A DNA stretch of 23,234 nucleotides, from assembly GCA_964392655.1 (NCBI GenBank), contig CAYMQY010000045.1, forward strand, positions 1 through 23,234, written 5' to 3'. The stretch is from M3007 sp964392655 (GTDB lineage: Bacteria > Bacteroidota > Bacteroidia > Chitinophagales > Saprospiraceae). Every line of letters begins with the position of its first letter. The first letter of the stretch is position 1. The translations under genes were made by a program, and so were the position numbers. Shown piece after piece: positions 14,805 to 21,411 of this stretch. The notes beneath the pieces are model-generated. The model had not been told where the DNA came from. It made no database searches and saw only the letters and a program-made list of their open reading frames with translations.

Positions 14805-15722
14805 TTATCGCTTGCTGGCGTTGTACAGGAATTCTTTTTCCTCGGCGCTCAGGCTTTCGTAGCCGCCGGCTTTTATTTTGTCCAGAATGGCGTCCAACTG
14901 CTGCTGGTAGGTCGGTTCGTCCTGCGGCGCCCGCCAGCCGCGTGTGGCGGTGAACGGCGCGCCGGAGTATGCTTTTTTCGGCTTGCGCTTGGTTGGGTTG
15001 CCGCTCGAAAACCAGCCGCCGAGGTAGTCCAGCACGCGGTTCACCGGTTCGGCCAGATCGTGGCCGTCGCGCAGACGGTACACAAACAGGCAGCCCATGG
15101 CAAAACCGCCGAGGTGGGCCAGGTGGCCGCCGGAGTTGTATTTGTTGGCCACGCCGATGAGGTCGAACAGCAGCAGTACGAGCACGATGTATTTCACTTT
15201 CACATCGCCCAACAGAAACAGCCGCACACGGTAGTCGGGCGCCATCACCATAGCCGCCCCGCCGAGGGCCATCACGGCGCCCGAAGCGCCGAGGGCATAT
15301 GCGCCGATGTAGGGCAGGATATTGGCGGAAATCATAAACGTGAAGCCGCCGACCAGCCCTCCCAGCAGGTAAATGGGCAGCACGCGCCGGTCGCCCACCA
15401 GGTCGCCCACGATTACGCCGAAGAGATACAGAAACAGGATGTTGTTCAGCACGTGCCAGAAATTCTCGTGCAGGAACATGTGGGTGAACGGCGACCAGAG
15501 TTGAAAAACCAGGTCGCGCACCGAAGCCGGCATGCACAGCCAGTGCAGCCCTTCCTGCAGGGATTCAGGAGCCAGTTCCGCGCCCTGAAAAACCAGCAGA
15601 AACAGGTAGGTAATATTGACGAGAATAAAAATCCCGAAGTTCACGATGACCAACCGTGTCACCATGTTTCCGATGCGGAAAGTGTGCCGGATGTCGTCCC
15701 ATATTGATCTAAAAAGCGCCAT
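14805..15722 (-). CDS. Rhomboid-family intramembrane serine protease
   Basis: A 305-residue membrane protease. The catalytic pair is S147 in GASGAV (residues 145-150) and H203 in GHLAHLGG (199-206); H90 and N94 in HENFWHVLNN match the oxyanion-side residues of TM2. Membrane segments lie at about 24-46, 90-108, 115-135, 143-161, 178-192 and 200-216. A roughly 85-residue cytosolic C-terminal tail ends in a helical segment (YQQQLDAILDKIKAGGYESL, then SAEEKEFLYNASKR) seen in many Bacteroidota rhomboids. Rhomboids cleave substrate transmembrane helices within the bilayer; the substrate here is unknown. It is the first gene of the pair with the EEP hydrolase. A long inverted repeat lies directly upstream, starting 17 bases from the ATG. 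Confidence 0.94.
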   Translation of the reverse strand: MALFRSIWDDIRHTFRIGNMVTRLVIVNFGIFILVNITYLFLLVFQGAELAPESLQEGLHWLCMPASVRDLVFQLWSPFTHMFLHENFWHVLNNILFLYLFGVIVGDLVGDRRVLPIYLLGGLVGGFTFMISANILPYIGAYALGASGAVMALGGAAMVMAPDYRVRLFLLGDVKVKYIVLVLLLFDLIGVANKYNSGGHLAHLGGFAMGCLFVYRLRDGHDLAEPVNRVLDYLGGWFSSGNPTKRKPKKAYSGAPFTATRGWRAPQDEPTYQQQLDAILDKIKAGGYESLSAEEKEFLYNASKR

Positions 15723-15738
15723 TTTCTTCAGGTTAAGA

Positions 15739-15862
15739 GGGTGTCACAGAGGCTCACGGAGTATATGGAGGCTCACAGGGTTTTATTATAATTATCCGTC
15801 TACGTTTAATCGGCAAAAAACTCTGTGAGCCTCCGTATACTCTGTGAGCCTCTGTGACACCC
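15739..15862. repeat. Long inverted repeat, 46-base arms, three mismatches
   Basis: Arms at 15739-15784 and 15817-15862 are complementary at 43 of 46 positions with a 32-base A/T-rich loop. Each arm is itself a tandem of a gaggctcaca/gag-type word. All three non-matching positions would be G-U wobbles in a plus-strand RNA, so that RNA would fold without a break, while the minus-strand RNA would have C-A mismatches. Both neighbouring genes (M1 peptidase upstream, rhomboid downstream) are on the minus strand. Arms end in a run of A/T (tttt / aaaa at the loop side). Likely roles: transcript boundary or mobile palindromic repeat. Confidence 0.85.
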
Positions 15863-15916
15863 CCAATCAAAGCGCTGCAAAAGTACCGCTGTGTGGCCAA
15901 AGTTGAGGCATACAAT

Positions 15917-17575
15917 CTACTCCACCTCCAGCGTCTGCACATAAAAATTCTCGTCCACCTGAAAATTCCGCGCCTTCACCCGCTTGAGCGGCGTAGTTTG
16001 CCACTCGGTGGTCGGGTAAATAAAGTCGAAACGGTCGCGCGTAAGGGTCACTTTCAGAGGCATGTCGAAGCCGGGCACGCAGTTGGCCCAGCGGTACTCG
16101 AGTTTGCCCTTTTTGATGCGGTATTCCAGCACGGGAATGCGGATGTCGCGCAGGTACTGGTCGAAGGTTTTTTGCAGGTTTTTGCCGGAATGGCGGATGA
16201 TATACGCCTCTATCTGGGCGCCGTCCACGGTCTGGTGGAAAAAGTCGCGGTTGAGGCCGCGCAGGATGTCGCGCCACTTCCGGTCGTCGTTCACGATCTG
16301 GCGGATGGTGTGCAGCATGTTTCCGCCCTTTGGGTACATGTCGCCCGAGCCTTCGTTGTTCACCCCGTACACGCCCACGATGGGTTGTTTGTTGGCAATA
16401 CCGGAGCGCAGCCCGCGCATGTAGGCGTCGCCGGCGTCTTTGCCGAAATGGTACTCGGTGTACAGGCCTTCGCTGTAGTTGGTAAAACTCTCGTGCACCC
16501 ACATGTCCGCGATGTCGCGGTAGGTGATGTTGTTGGCAAACCACTCGTGGCCCGACTCGTGAATGATGATAAAATCCCACTTGTTGCCCCAGCCCGTGCC
16601 CGACAGGTCGCGTCCGAGGTAGCCGTTCAGGTAGCGGTTGCCGTAGGTGATCGAACTCTGGTGCTCCATGCCGAGGTAGGGCACCTCTACGAGTTTGTAA
16701 CCGTCCTCGTAAAACGGGTACGGCCCAAACCAGTACTCAAAGGCACGGAGCATACCCTTCACCTGCTGGAACTGTTCTTTTGCTTTTTCGAGGTTTTCGG
16801 GCAACACGTAGTAGTCCAGCGTGAGCAGTCCCTTTTCGCCCTGAAACGTGTCGGCAAAGTGCTCGTACACTGCAATGTTGACGTTCACGCCGTAGTTGTT
16901 GATCGGGTTGGTCACGTGCCACTCGAAGGTGCGGGTGCTGTCTGGGTTCACCGTGGTGCGGCGCAGGCGCCCGTTGGACACATCCATGAGCGGCTCGGGT
17001 ACGGTGACTCGGATGGTCTGCGAGTCCGGCTCGTCGTAGGCGTGATCCTTGCAGGGCCACCACGCGCTGGCGCCGAGTCCCTGGCACGAAGTGGCTACAA
17101 ATGGACGGCCATGCCCGTCTTTGGACCAACTGAACCCGCCGTCCCAGGGAGCATTGCGGGCCTTTCGCGGTTTGCCGGCGTAGCGCACGGTGAGCGTTTC
17201 GAAGGCGCCCGGTTTTTGTTCTTTTTTCAAGTCAATGAGGTACGCATTGGTGCCGGCCTGACGCACATCAAGCGCCTGTCCGTCCTGTTCGGCGCGTTCG
17301 ATGCGCAGGGGTGGTTGCAGGTCAATTTGCAGGGTTCGACCGGGCTGCAGCACGCGGTAATGCACGGTGTTGGCGCCGGAAATGCTCTTGTCGTCAGGGT
17401 TGATGCGCACGTTCAGGTCGTAGTACGCCACGTCCCACCAGGCGCGTTCGGCGGTGATACTGCCGCGCAGGGTATCGTCGAGGGTAAAAATTTGCTGTTG
17501 CGCAGCGGTTTTTCCTGAAAAAAACGGCGCCGCACAGCAGCAGATGAGCAGGAAAAGGCGAAGTGAATTTGTCAT
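15917..17575 (-). CDS. M1-family zinc metallopeptidase (gluzincin aminopeptidase)
   Basis: A 552-residue exported peptidase with signal peptide 1-25 (ending TAAQ). The M1 N-terminal saddle domain covers about 35-235. The substrate-binding motif GMEHQ is at 302-306 (GAMEN equivalent), the zinc motif HESGH at 339-343, and the third ligand E362 comes after 18 residues (HEXXH-X18-E). Y312 to Y371 include further conserved aromatic positions. The protein stops after the catalytic domain and a short beta tail, without the long ERAP1-like C-terminal domain, as usual for this shorter Bacteroidota class. It removes N-terminal residues from peptides, probably in the periplasm. The ATG overlaps the serA stop (ATGA at 17572-17575), so the two are translationally coupled although their pathways do not obviously meet. 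Confidence 0.94.
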   Translation of the reverse strand: MTNSLRLFLLICCCAAPFFSGKTAAQQQIFTLDDTLRGSITAERAWWDVAYYDLNVRINPDDKSISGANTVHYRVLQPGRTLQIDLQPPLRIERAEQDGQALDVRQAGTNAYLIDLKKEQKPGAFETLTVRYAGKPRKARNAPWDGGFSWSKDGHGRPFVATSCQGLGASAWWPCKDHAYDEPDSQTIRVTVPEPLMDVSNGRLRRTTVNPDSTRTFEWHVTNPINNYGVNVNIAVYEHFADTFQGEKGLLTLDYYVLPENLEKAKEQFQQVKGMLRAFEYWFGPYPFYEDGYKLVEVPYLGMEHQSSITYGNRYLNGYLGRDLSGTGWGNKWDFIIIHESGHEWFANNITYRDIADMWVHESFTNYSEGLYTEYHFGKDAGDAYMRGLRSGIANKQPIVGVYGVNNEGSGDMYPKGGNMLHTIRQIVNDDRKWRDILRGLNRDFFHQTVDGAQIEAYIIRHSGKNLQKTFDQYLRDIRIPVLEYRIKKGKLEYRWANCVPGFDMPLKVTLTRDRFDFIYPTTEWQTTPLKRVKARNFQVDENFYVQTLEVE

Positions 17576-18528
17576 TTGTCGTCGCCGAAAAAGGCAATGA
17601 TTTTGTCGGCGAGTTCCATGCCGATGTACGACTGGGCCTCCATCGTGCTGGCGCCGATGTGGGGTGAGCAGGACACCTGCGGGTGTTTCAGCAGCGCTTC
17701 GCGTGGCGTGGGTTCATTTTCGAACACGTCCAGCCCTGCGCCCAGTACCTTGCCGCTGTTCAGCGCAGCCAGCAGCGCTTCTTCTTCAATCACGCCGCCG
17801 CGGGCCGTGTTGATCAGGATCACGCCGTCTTTCATTTTTTCGATTTCGGCGGCGCCGATCACCGGCCCGCCGCCACCCGGCAGGTGCAGCGTGATGAAGT
17901 CCGACTCGCGAATGACGCGCTCGAAGGGTTCGGTCTGGATGCGCACGCAGAGTTTCATGTCCTCGTAGCGGTGCAATCGGATGCCGACTTCGGCTTCCTG
18001 CACGAAGGGGTCGTGTGCCCGTACATCCATGCCCATGCCGAGCGCCAGTTGGGCAACTTCCTGGCCGATGCGCCCGAATCCGAGGATGCCGAGTGTTTTG
18101 CCGCGCAACTGAATGCCGGTTTCGAAGGCTTTTTTCAGTTTTTTGAAATCGCCGCCGGAAGCCAGTTCGCGGTTGCCGCGCTGGAGCATGCGCGCCAGTC
18201 CGAACAGGTGTCCGATGGCGAGTTCGGCTACCGCGCGCGACGATGCTTTGGGCGTGTTGTACACGGCGATGCCCTTGCTTTGGGCGTACTCCACGTCAAC
18301 ATTGTCGAGACCCACGCCGCCACGCGCGATGACTTTGAGTTTCTTCCCTGCATCAATGATGGCTCGGGTCACTTTGGTAGCGCTGCGCACGATGAGCACG
18401 TCGTACTGCTCCATGTGCGCGGCGAGTTCCTCCTGCGGAATTTTGTCGGTTACGACCTGATAGTTGGCTTCCTCCAGCAGGAGTTTGCCGTCGGGGTGAA
18501 TGCCGTCGTTGGCGAGTATTTTTATCAT
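17572..18528 (-). CDS. serA: D-3-phosphoglycerate dehydrogenase-type D-2-hydroxyacid dehydrogenase (short form)
   Basis: A 318-residue cytoplasmic NAD-dependent dehydrogenase. The Rossmann motif G150-F-G152-R-I-G155 and the catalytic residues R243 (NTARGG), E272 (FENEP) and H290 (SPHIGAST) are all present, as is the substrate-site segment VRSATKVT at 47-54. It would oxidise 3-phosphoglycerate to 3-phosphohydroxypyruvate, the first step of serine synthesis. No C-terminal ACT domain is present, so it is the short, probably serine-insensitive type. The start is decided by a -7 box at 18559-18566: the alternative start at 18561 would overlap it, whereas 18528 leaves a short leader and a normal N-terminus (MIKILANDGI). 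serC and serB are not adjacent. A related hydroxyacid dehydrogenase function cannot be excluded. Confidence 0.88.
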   Translation of the reverse strand: MIKILANDGIHPDGKLLLEEANYQVVTDKIPQEELAAHMEQYDVLIVRSATKVTRAIIDAGKKLKVIARGGVGLDNVDVEYAQSKGIAVYNTPKASSRAVAELAIGHLFGLARMLQRGNRELASGGDFKKLKKAFETGIQLRGKTLGILGFGRIGQEVAQLALGMGMDVRAHDPFVQEAEVGIRLHRYEDMKLCVRIQTEPFERVIRESDFITLHLPGGGGPVIGAAEIEKMKDGVILINTARGGVIEEEALLAALNSGKVLGAGLDVFENEPTPREALLKHPQVSCSPHIGASTMEAQSYIGMELADKIIAFFGDDK

Positions 18529-18558
18529 TTGCGGTGTGTAAGTGCGTAAAAGAGGCCG

Positions 18559-18566
18559 CAAAGATA
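18559..18566 (-). promoter_or_regulatory. -7 box of the serA promoter
   Basis: Read on the minus strand it is TATCTTTG, an exact TAnnTTTG match, ending 30 bases before the ATG at 18528. It supports that start and indicates that serA-M1 is transcribed separately from the anti-sigma gene upstream. Confidence 0.65.
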
Positions 18567-18597
18567 GGGTAAGGGTTTGTTGAAACGCGAGTTAAGT

Positions 18598-20652
18598 TTA
18601 CATCTCCAAATACTCCGCCCAAGCCTTCGGTGTCCGCGTCACTTCCGTCACGTCTTTCACCGTGAAGGTGTACACCTGCCGCCCGGCAAGCGAGGCCCGG
18701 GCGTAGTCGGCGGCGGGAAGGTGGTACTGCCGGCCCTTGCGGTCGGATACCACCACGTCAATGGCGCGACCCGCCAGGTTCAGCATTTTGTCGGCTTCGG
18801 GAAGGGTGAAAAACAGGCGCGTGTTGCGTTCCAGTACGCTCACAGAACTGGCGTACACCCGCTGGCCGTCGGGAGTCTGGTAGGTGGCGTACACAGGTTC
18901 GCGTTGTTCGCCGCCGAGCCGGAAAATCTGGTCGCAGTTGTAGGTGCCGAAATTGGTCAGGCGCAGCGCGTACCGCAGGCTTTCCTTGCTGCCGAAATTG
19001 ACGTTTGCCGTCAGGCTGTTTTCCTCAAAATGCAGTTTACGCACCTTGTCAAGCCAGTTTTTCCAGATATCAGTGGCCAATGCATCGTTCGAATCAAGTC
19101 CTGCCTCCATCAGTGCCCGGTAACGTGCAGTCATTTTGGCATGGTTGGAATCAAAATAATCGAGCCACTCGGGGTAGGGCATGCACCACTCGTCTCCGGA
19201 CTGAAATGCCGGCGCGACAAACAGGAATATGCGCAGGTTTTCGAGCAGGGACTCGAGGTTTTCCAACCGTTCGGTGCGCAGGCGTTCGTACTCGCGCATG
19301 ACTTCGGTAGCGTCGAAAGTTTTGTTGCTGGCGCTGGCCGTCAGGTCGGCATACACCTGGTACAAGCCGTGTTTGTCGCTGTACATCGAAATCAGACACT
19401 TGTTGCCGGATTCCTGTACCACCGAAACCCGGTCGAATGTAATGTCGGTGCGCAGTTTTTTATCCGGTTCGCTTTGTTTGTCGCTCCGGTAAAAATAGCA
19501 GTCCTTGAACGCCCGCAATTCGGTGAAGGTGCCGGCTACGTCTTCCGGGAAAAACAGTTCGTTTACGTCGCGGCTACGGACGATCTGAATTTGTCCGCGC
19601 TCCACGCTGTTGAGCAGCGACTCCAGTTTGATCCAGGGTTTTTTGCGAAACCAGGTAGGCAATTTGGTTTTTCCTGTGGCCAGATCGTGGCCCATTTTCA
19701 CACCAGTTTTCACCCATTTTGCGGCATCGAAATTCGATGGCGCCTCGGGGAATCGGGGCAGGCAGGGACGGCCGGCACGGTTGTTTTTCACAACTTCCGT
19801 CTCGGAAACAACGCGTGCCTGGGCCGGGGCGCTTGCCGGTTGAGAATGCCCGGAGGAGACGCTGCTGAATGCGGAATCAGGCACATATTCCCACTCGCCC
19901 GTGTCGTCGTTCAGGTAAAACAGGTTGGCGTTGGTCAGTTGGTTGGTAGCGGCGAATGTCAGGTCGTATGCCTGCCCCGGGGCCATACTCAGCGGCTCGC
20001 CGTTTTGGCTCACCCGCACTTCGAACATGCCGCCGGAGTTGAAGAAAAACGAGCCGCGCTCGTCGCCGTAATGCATCGGAATACCGGAAGCCAGAAAGTC
20101 GGGAATATCACGGTACTCGCGCAGGGTAAGTTCCACTTCGCCGCGCACGATGCGTCCGCGGGCATCCACGAGGCCGTTGGCGGGAATGCGCACATTTGTG
20201 CCGGTGGTTGGACTTTGATACTCCATGCCGGTTTCGGCGCGGAAGCGCACGGCGGCGGCGGGCACGGTGTTCGTGCCGGCGCCGGAAACTGTCCGTGTCG
20301 GTTTCGTTTCCGGCAACACCAGCAGGCCGGGCGCTTCCGGCACATCGTCCCCGGCCTCGTCGGCTTCGGGGGTAGCAGAACCGTTTGCTTGCGTTTGAAC
20401 GATCGCGCCGCCGGTTTGCGGATTTGTTCCCGACTGTTCAAAATACCACCAGCCGACAAGCAGCAGCGCCACCGCTGCGGCCATCGGCAGGGCATACCGG
20501 GCGATGTGCCGGATGCGCAGTCCCAGGTTTTTGGGCTGCTGCCGGGATTCGATTTTGTCCCAAAGATCGTTGTCGGGGTTTTCATTTACCTGCTCCAGTC
20601 CTTTGCGCAGCAGGTTTTCCAATTCCTGGTTTGACGTGTTTTTATTTTCCAT
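18598..20652 (-). CDS. Large single-pass membrane protein, putative anti-sigma factor with long extracytoplasmic region
   Basis: A 684-residue protein encoded 45 bases after an ECF sigma gene. Residues 1-50 are a cytoplasmic, charged helical segment (NQELENLLRKGLEQVNE, then DNDLWDKIESR) that resembles the sigma-binding N-terminus of Bacteroidota membrane anti-sigma factors and lacks a zinc motif. One membrane helix lies at 53-71 (YALPMAAAVALLLVGWWYF). An acidic Pro/Ala linker follows. At about 135-260 there is a segment (GTNVRIPANGLVDARGRIVR, then GEVELTLREYRD, then FLASGIPM, later FNSGGMFEV) that I recognise from many Bacteroidota surface or anti-sigma-like proteins. The remaining 420 residues are unassigned and seem globular. 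It probably holds the sigma factor inactive until an envelope signal arrives; this rests on position and layout. Confidence 0.8.
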   Translation of the reverse strand: MENKNTSNQELENLLRKGLEQVNENPDNDLWDKIESRQQPKNLGLRIRHIARYALPMAAAVALLLVGWWYFEQSGTNPQTGGAIVQTQANGSATPEADEAGDDVPEAPGLLVLPETKPTRTVSGAGTNTVPAAAVRFRAETGMEYQSPTTGTNVRIPANGLVDARGRIVRGEVELTLREYRDIPDFLASGIPMHYGDERGSFFFNSGGMFEVRVSQNGEPLSMAPGQAYDLTFAATNQLTNANLFYLNDDTGEWEYVPDSAFSSVSSGHSQPASAPAQARVVSETEVVKNNRAGRPCLPRFPEAPSNFDAAKWVKTGVKMGHDLATGKTKLPTWFRKKPWIKLESLLNSVERGQIQIVRSRDVNELFFPEDVAGTFTELRAFKDCYFYRSDKQSEPDKKLRTDITFDRVSVVQESGNKCLISMYSDKHGLYQVYADLTASASNKTFDATEVMREYERLRTERLENLESLLENLRIFLFVAPAFQSGDEWCMPYPEWLDYFDSNHAKMTARYRALMEAGLDSNDALATDIWKNWLDKVRKLHFEENSLTANVNFGSKESLRYALRLTNFGTYNCDQIFRLGGEQREPVYATYQTPDGQRVYASSVSVLERNTRLFFTLPEADKMLNLAGRAIDVVVSDRKGRQYHLPAADYARASLAGRQVYTFTVKDVTEVTRTPKAWAEYLEM

Positions 20653-20697
20653 GACTTCGGTGTTGTTGCCCCTTTTCGGGAAGTTTTTTGAATAATA

Positions 20698-21228
20698 TCA
20701 GACCGCTACCAGCAGCATTTTTTCCACCATGCCGCGCAGGCATTTGCAGGCCCGGACATATTGCGAGCGTACGGTGCTTTCGGCAATGCCGAGTTCGGCG
20801 GCGATTTCGGGGTAGGAATACGCTTCCACACAGTGCAGGTTGAACACGGTACGGTACCCGTCGGGCAGTTTTTGCACCATTTGCAGGATAGCCTCGCTGT
20901 TCAGGTCGGTGTCCGGGCCGGCGCTCCAGGTATGCGGGGGCAGGTCGTCGTAGTCCTCGGCGAAGCGCAGGGGATTTTTTTTGCGCAGGCATTGCAAGGC
21001 GCTGCGCACCGTCACCCGGCGTAGCCAGCCCTCGAAAGGGCCGCTGCCGTTGTACTGCCCGAGGTCACGGAATATGCTCAGAAATGCTTCCTGCAACATA
21101 TCCTGCGCCTCAGGGCGGTCGCGGGCGTAGCGCAGGCAGACGCTGAACAGCGGGTTTTTGTACCGTTCATACAGCGCTCGCTGCGCCTTGTTGTCGCCCC
21201 GCCTGCAGGCGGAAATAAGTTGTTCCAT
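20698..21228 (-). CDS. RNA polymerase ECF-type sigma-70 factor
   Basis: A 176-residue sigma factor. Region 2 is about 12-83 (AQRALYERYKNPLFSVCLRY, then AQDMLQEAFLSIFRDLGQY, then PFEGWLRRVTVRSALQCLRK). Region 4 is about 113-170, with the helix-turn-helix YSYPEIAAELGIAESTVRSQ. The ATG at 21228 gives the usual ECF N-terminus (MEQLISACRRGD). The frame is open back to 21399, but that extension is a translation of two DNA repeat families (39-base and 15-base periods, both multiples of three) and gives the repetitive peptide PWAENC..PWAENC, so I do not treat it as coding. The gene directly precedes the membrane anti-sigma candidate; together they form an envelope-stress type circuit. No promoter was located in the repeat-filled leader. 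Confidence 0.93.
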   Translation of the reverse strand: MEQLISACRRGDNKAQRALYERYKNPLFSVCLRYARDRPEAQDMLQEAFLSIFRDLGQYNGSGPFEGWLRRVTVRSALQCLRKKNPLRFAEDYDDLPPHTWSAGPDTDLNSEAILQMVQKLPDGYRTVFNLHCVEAYSYPEIAAELGIAESTVRSQYVRACKCLRGMVEKMLLVAV

Positions 21229-21237
21229 ACGCGAGTC

Positions 21238-21267
21238 GGGTTTGAAGGTTTCGGGTTTGAAAGTTTC
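21238..21267. repeat. Tandem 15-base repeat upstream of sigma gene
   Basis: The 15-base unit gggtttgaaggtttc (21238-21252) is followed directly by gggtttgaaagtttc (21253-21267), with one difference. It lies within 40 bases of the sigma-factor ATG, so it is in the likely mRNA leader. Confidence 0.75.
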
Positions 21268-21273
21268 TGGTTG

Positions 21274-21343
21274 GCAATTTTCAGCCCACGGATTCATCCG
21301 TATAACGGGTTTGCAATTTTCAGCCCACGGATTTATCCGTGGG
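21274..21343. repeat. 39-base-period direct repeat with internal palindrome (cccacggat)
   Basis: The 28-base copies 21274-21301 and 21313-21340 differ at one base. Copy 2 contains the perfect palindrome 21324-21343 (9-base stem cccacggat / atccgtggg, 2-base loop). Copy 1 has only its inner 6-base stem (acggat / atccgt), because the flank changes to ataac. The element lies in the spacer between the RND adaptor gene and the sigma factor. It resembles REP-type palindromes in layout, but no REP-associated transposase is in the window. Confidence 0.8.
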
Positions 21344-21411
21344 ACAAAAAGAAATCGCGTTCGAGAGTAATGGTGCGCGGGTGCGGGGTATTGCTGCACA
21401 GCCGGTAAATT

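Noticed and set aside
18529..18561. Longer N-terminus for serA
   Set aside because: The extension overlaps the -7 box at 18559-18566 and adds residues not seen in the family.
18577..20634. A 685-codon open frame on the plus strand opposite the anti-sigma gene
   Set aside because: It is the antisense shadow of a well supported protein; its translation is His/Val/Gly/Ala-rich without recognisable domains. Long antisense frames arise here because stop codons are rare in the complement of this GC-rich codon usage. The same applies to 15854-17518, 11645-13015 and 1043-2179.
21274..21343. Possible CRISPR array
   Set aside because: Only two copies, an 11-base interval between them, no cas genes; it is a short direct repeat with a palindrome.
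21229..21399. Upstream extension of the second ECF sigma factor by 57 residues
   Set aside because: The extra residues are only the translation of DNA repeats with periods divisible by three; the normal ECF N-terminus begins at 21228.
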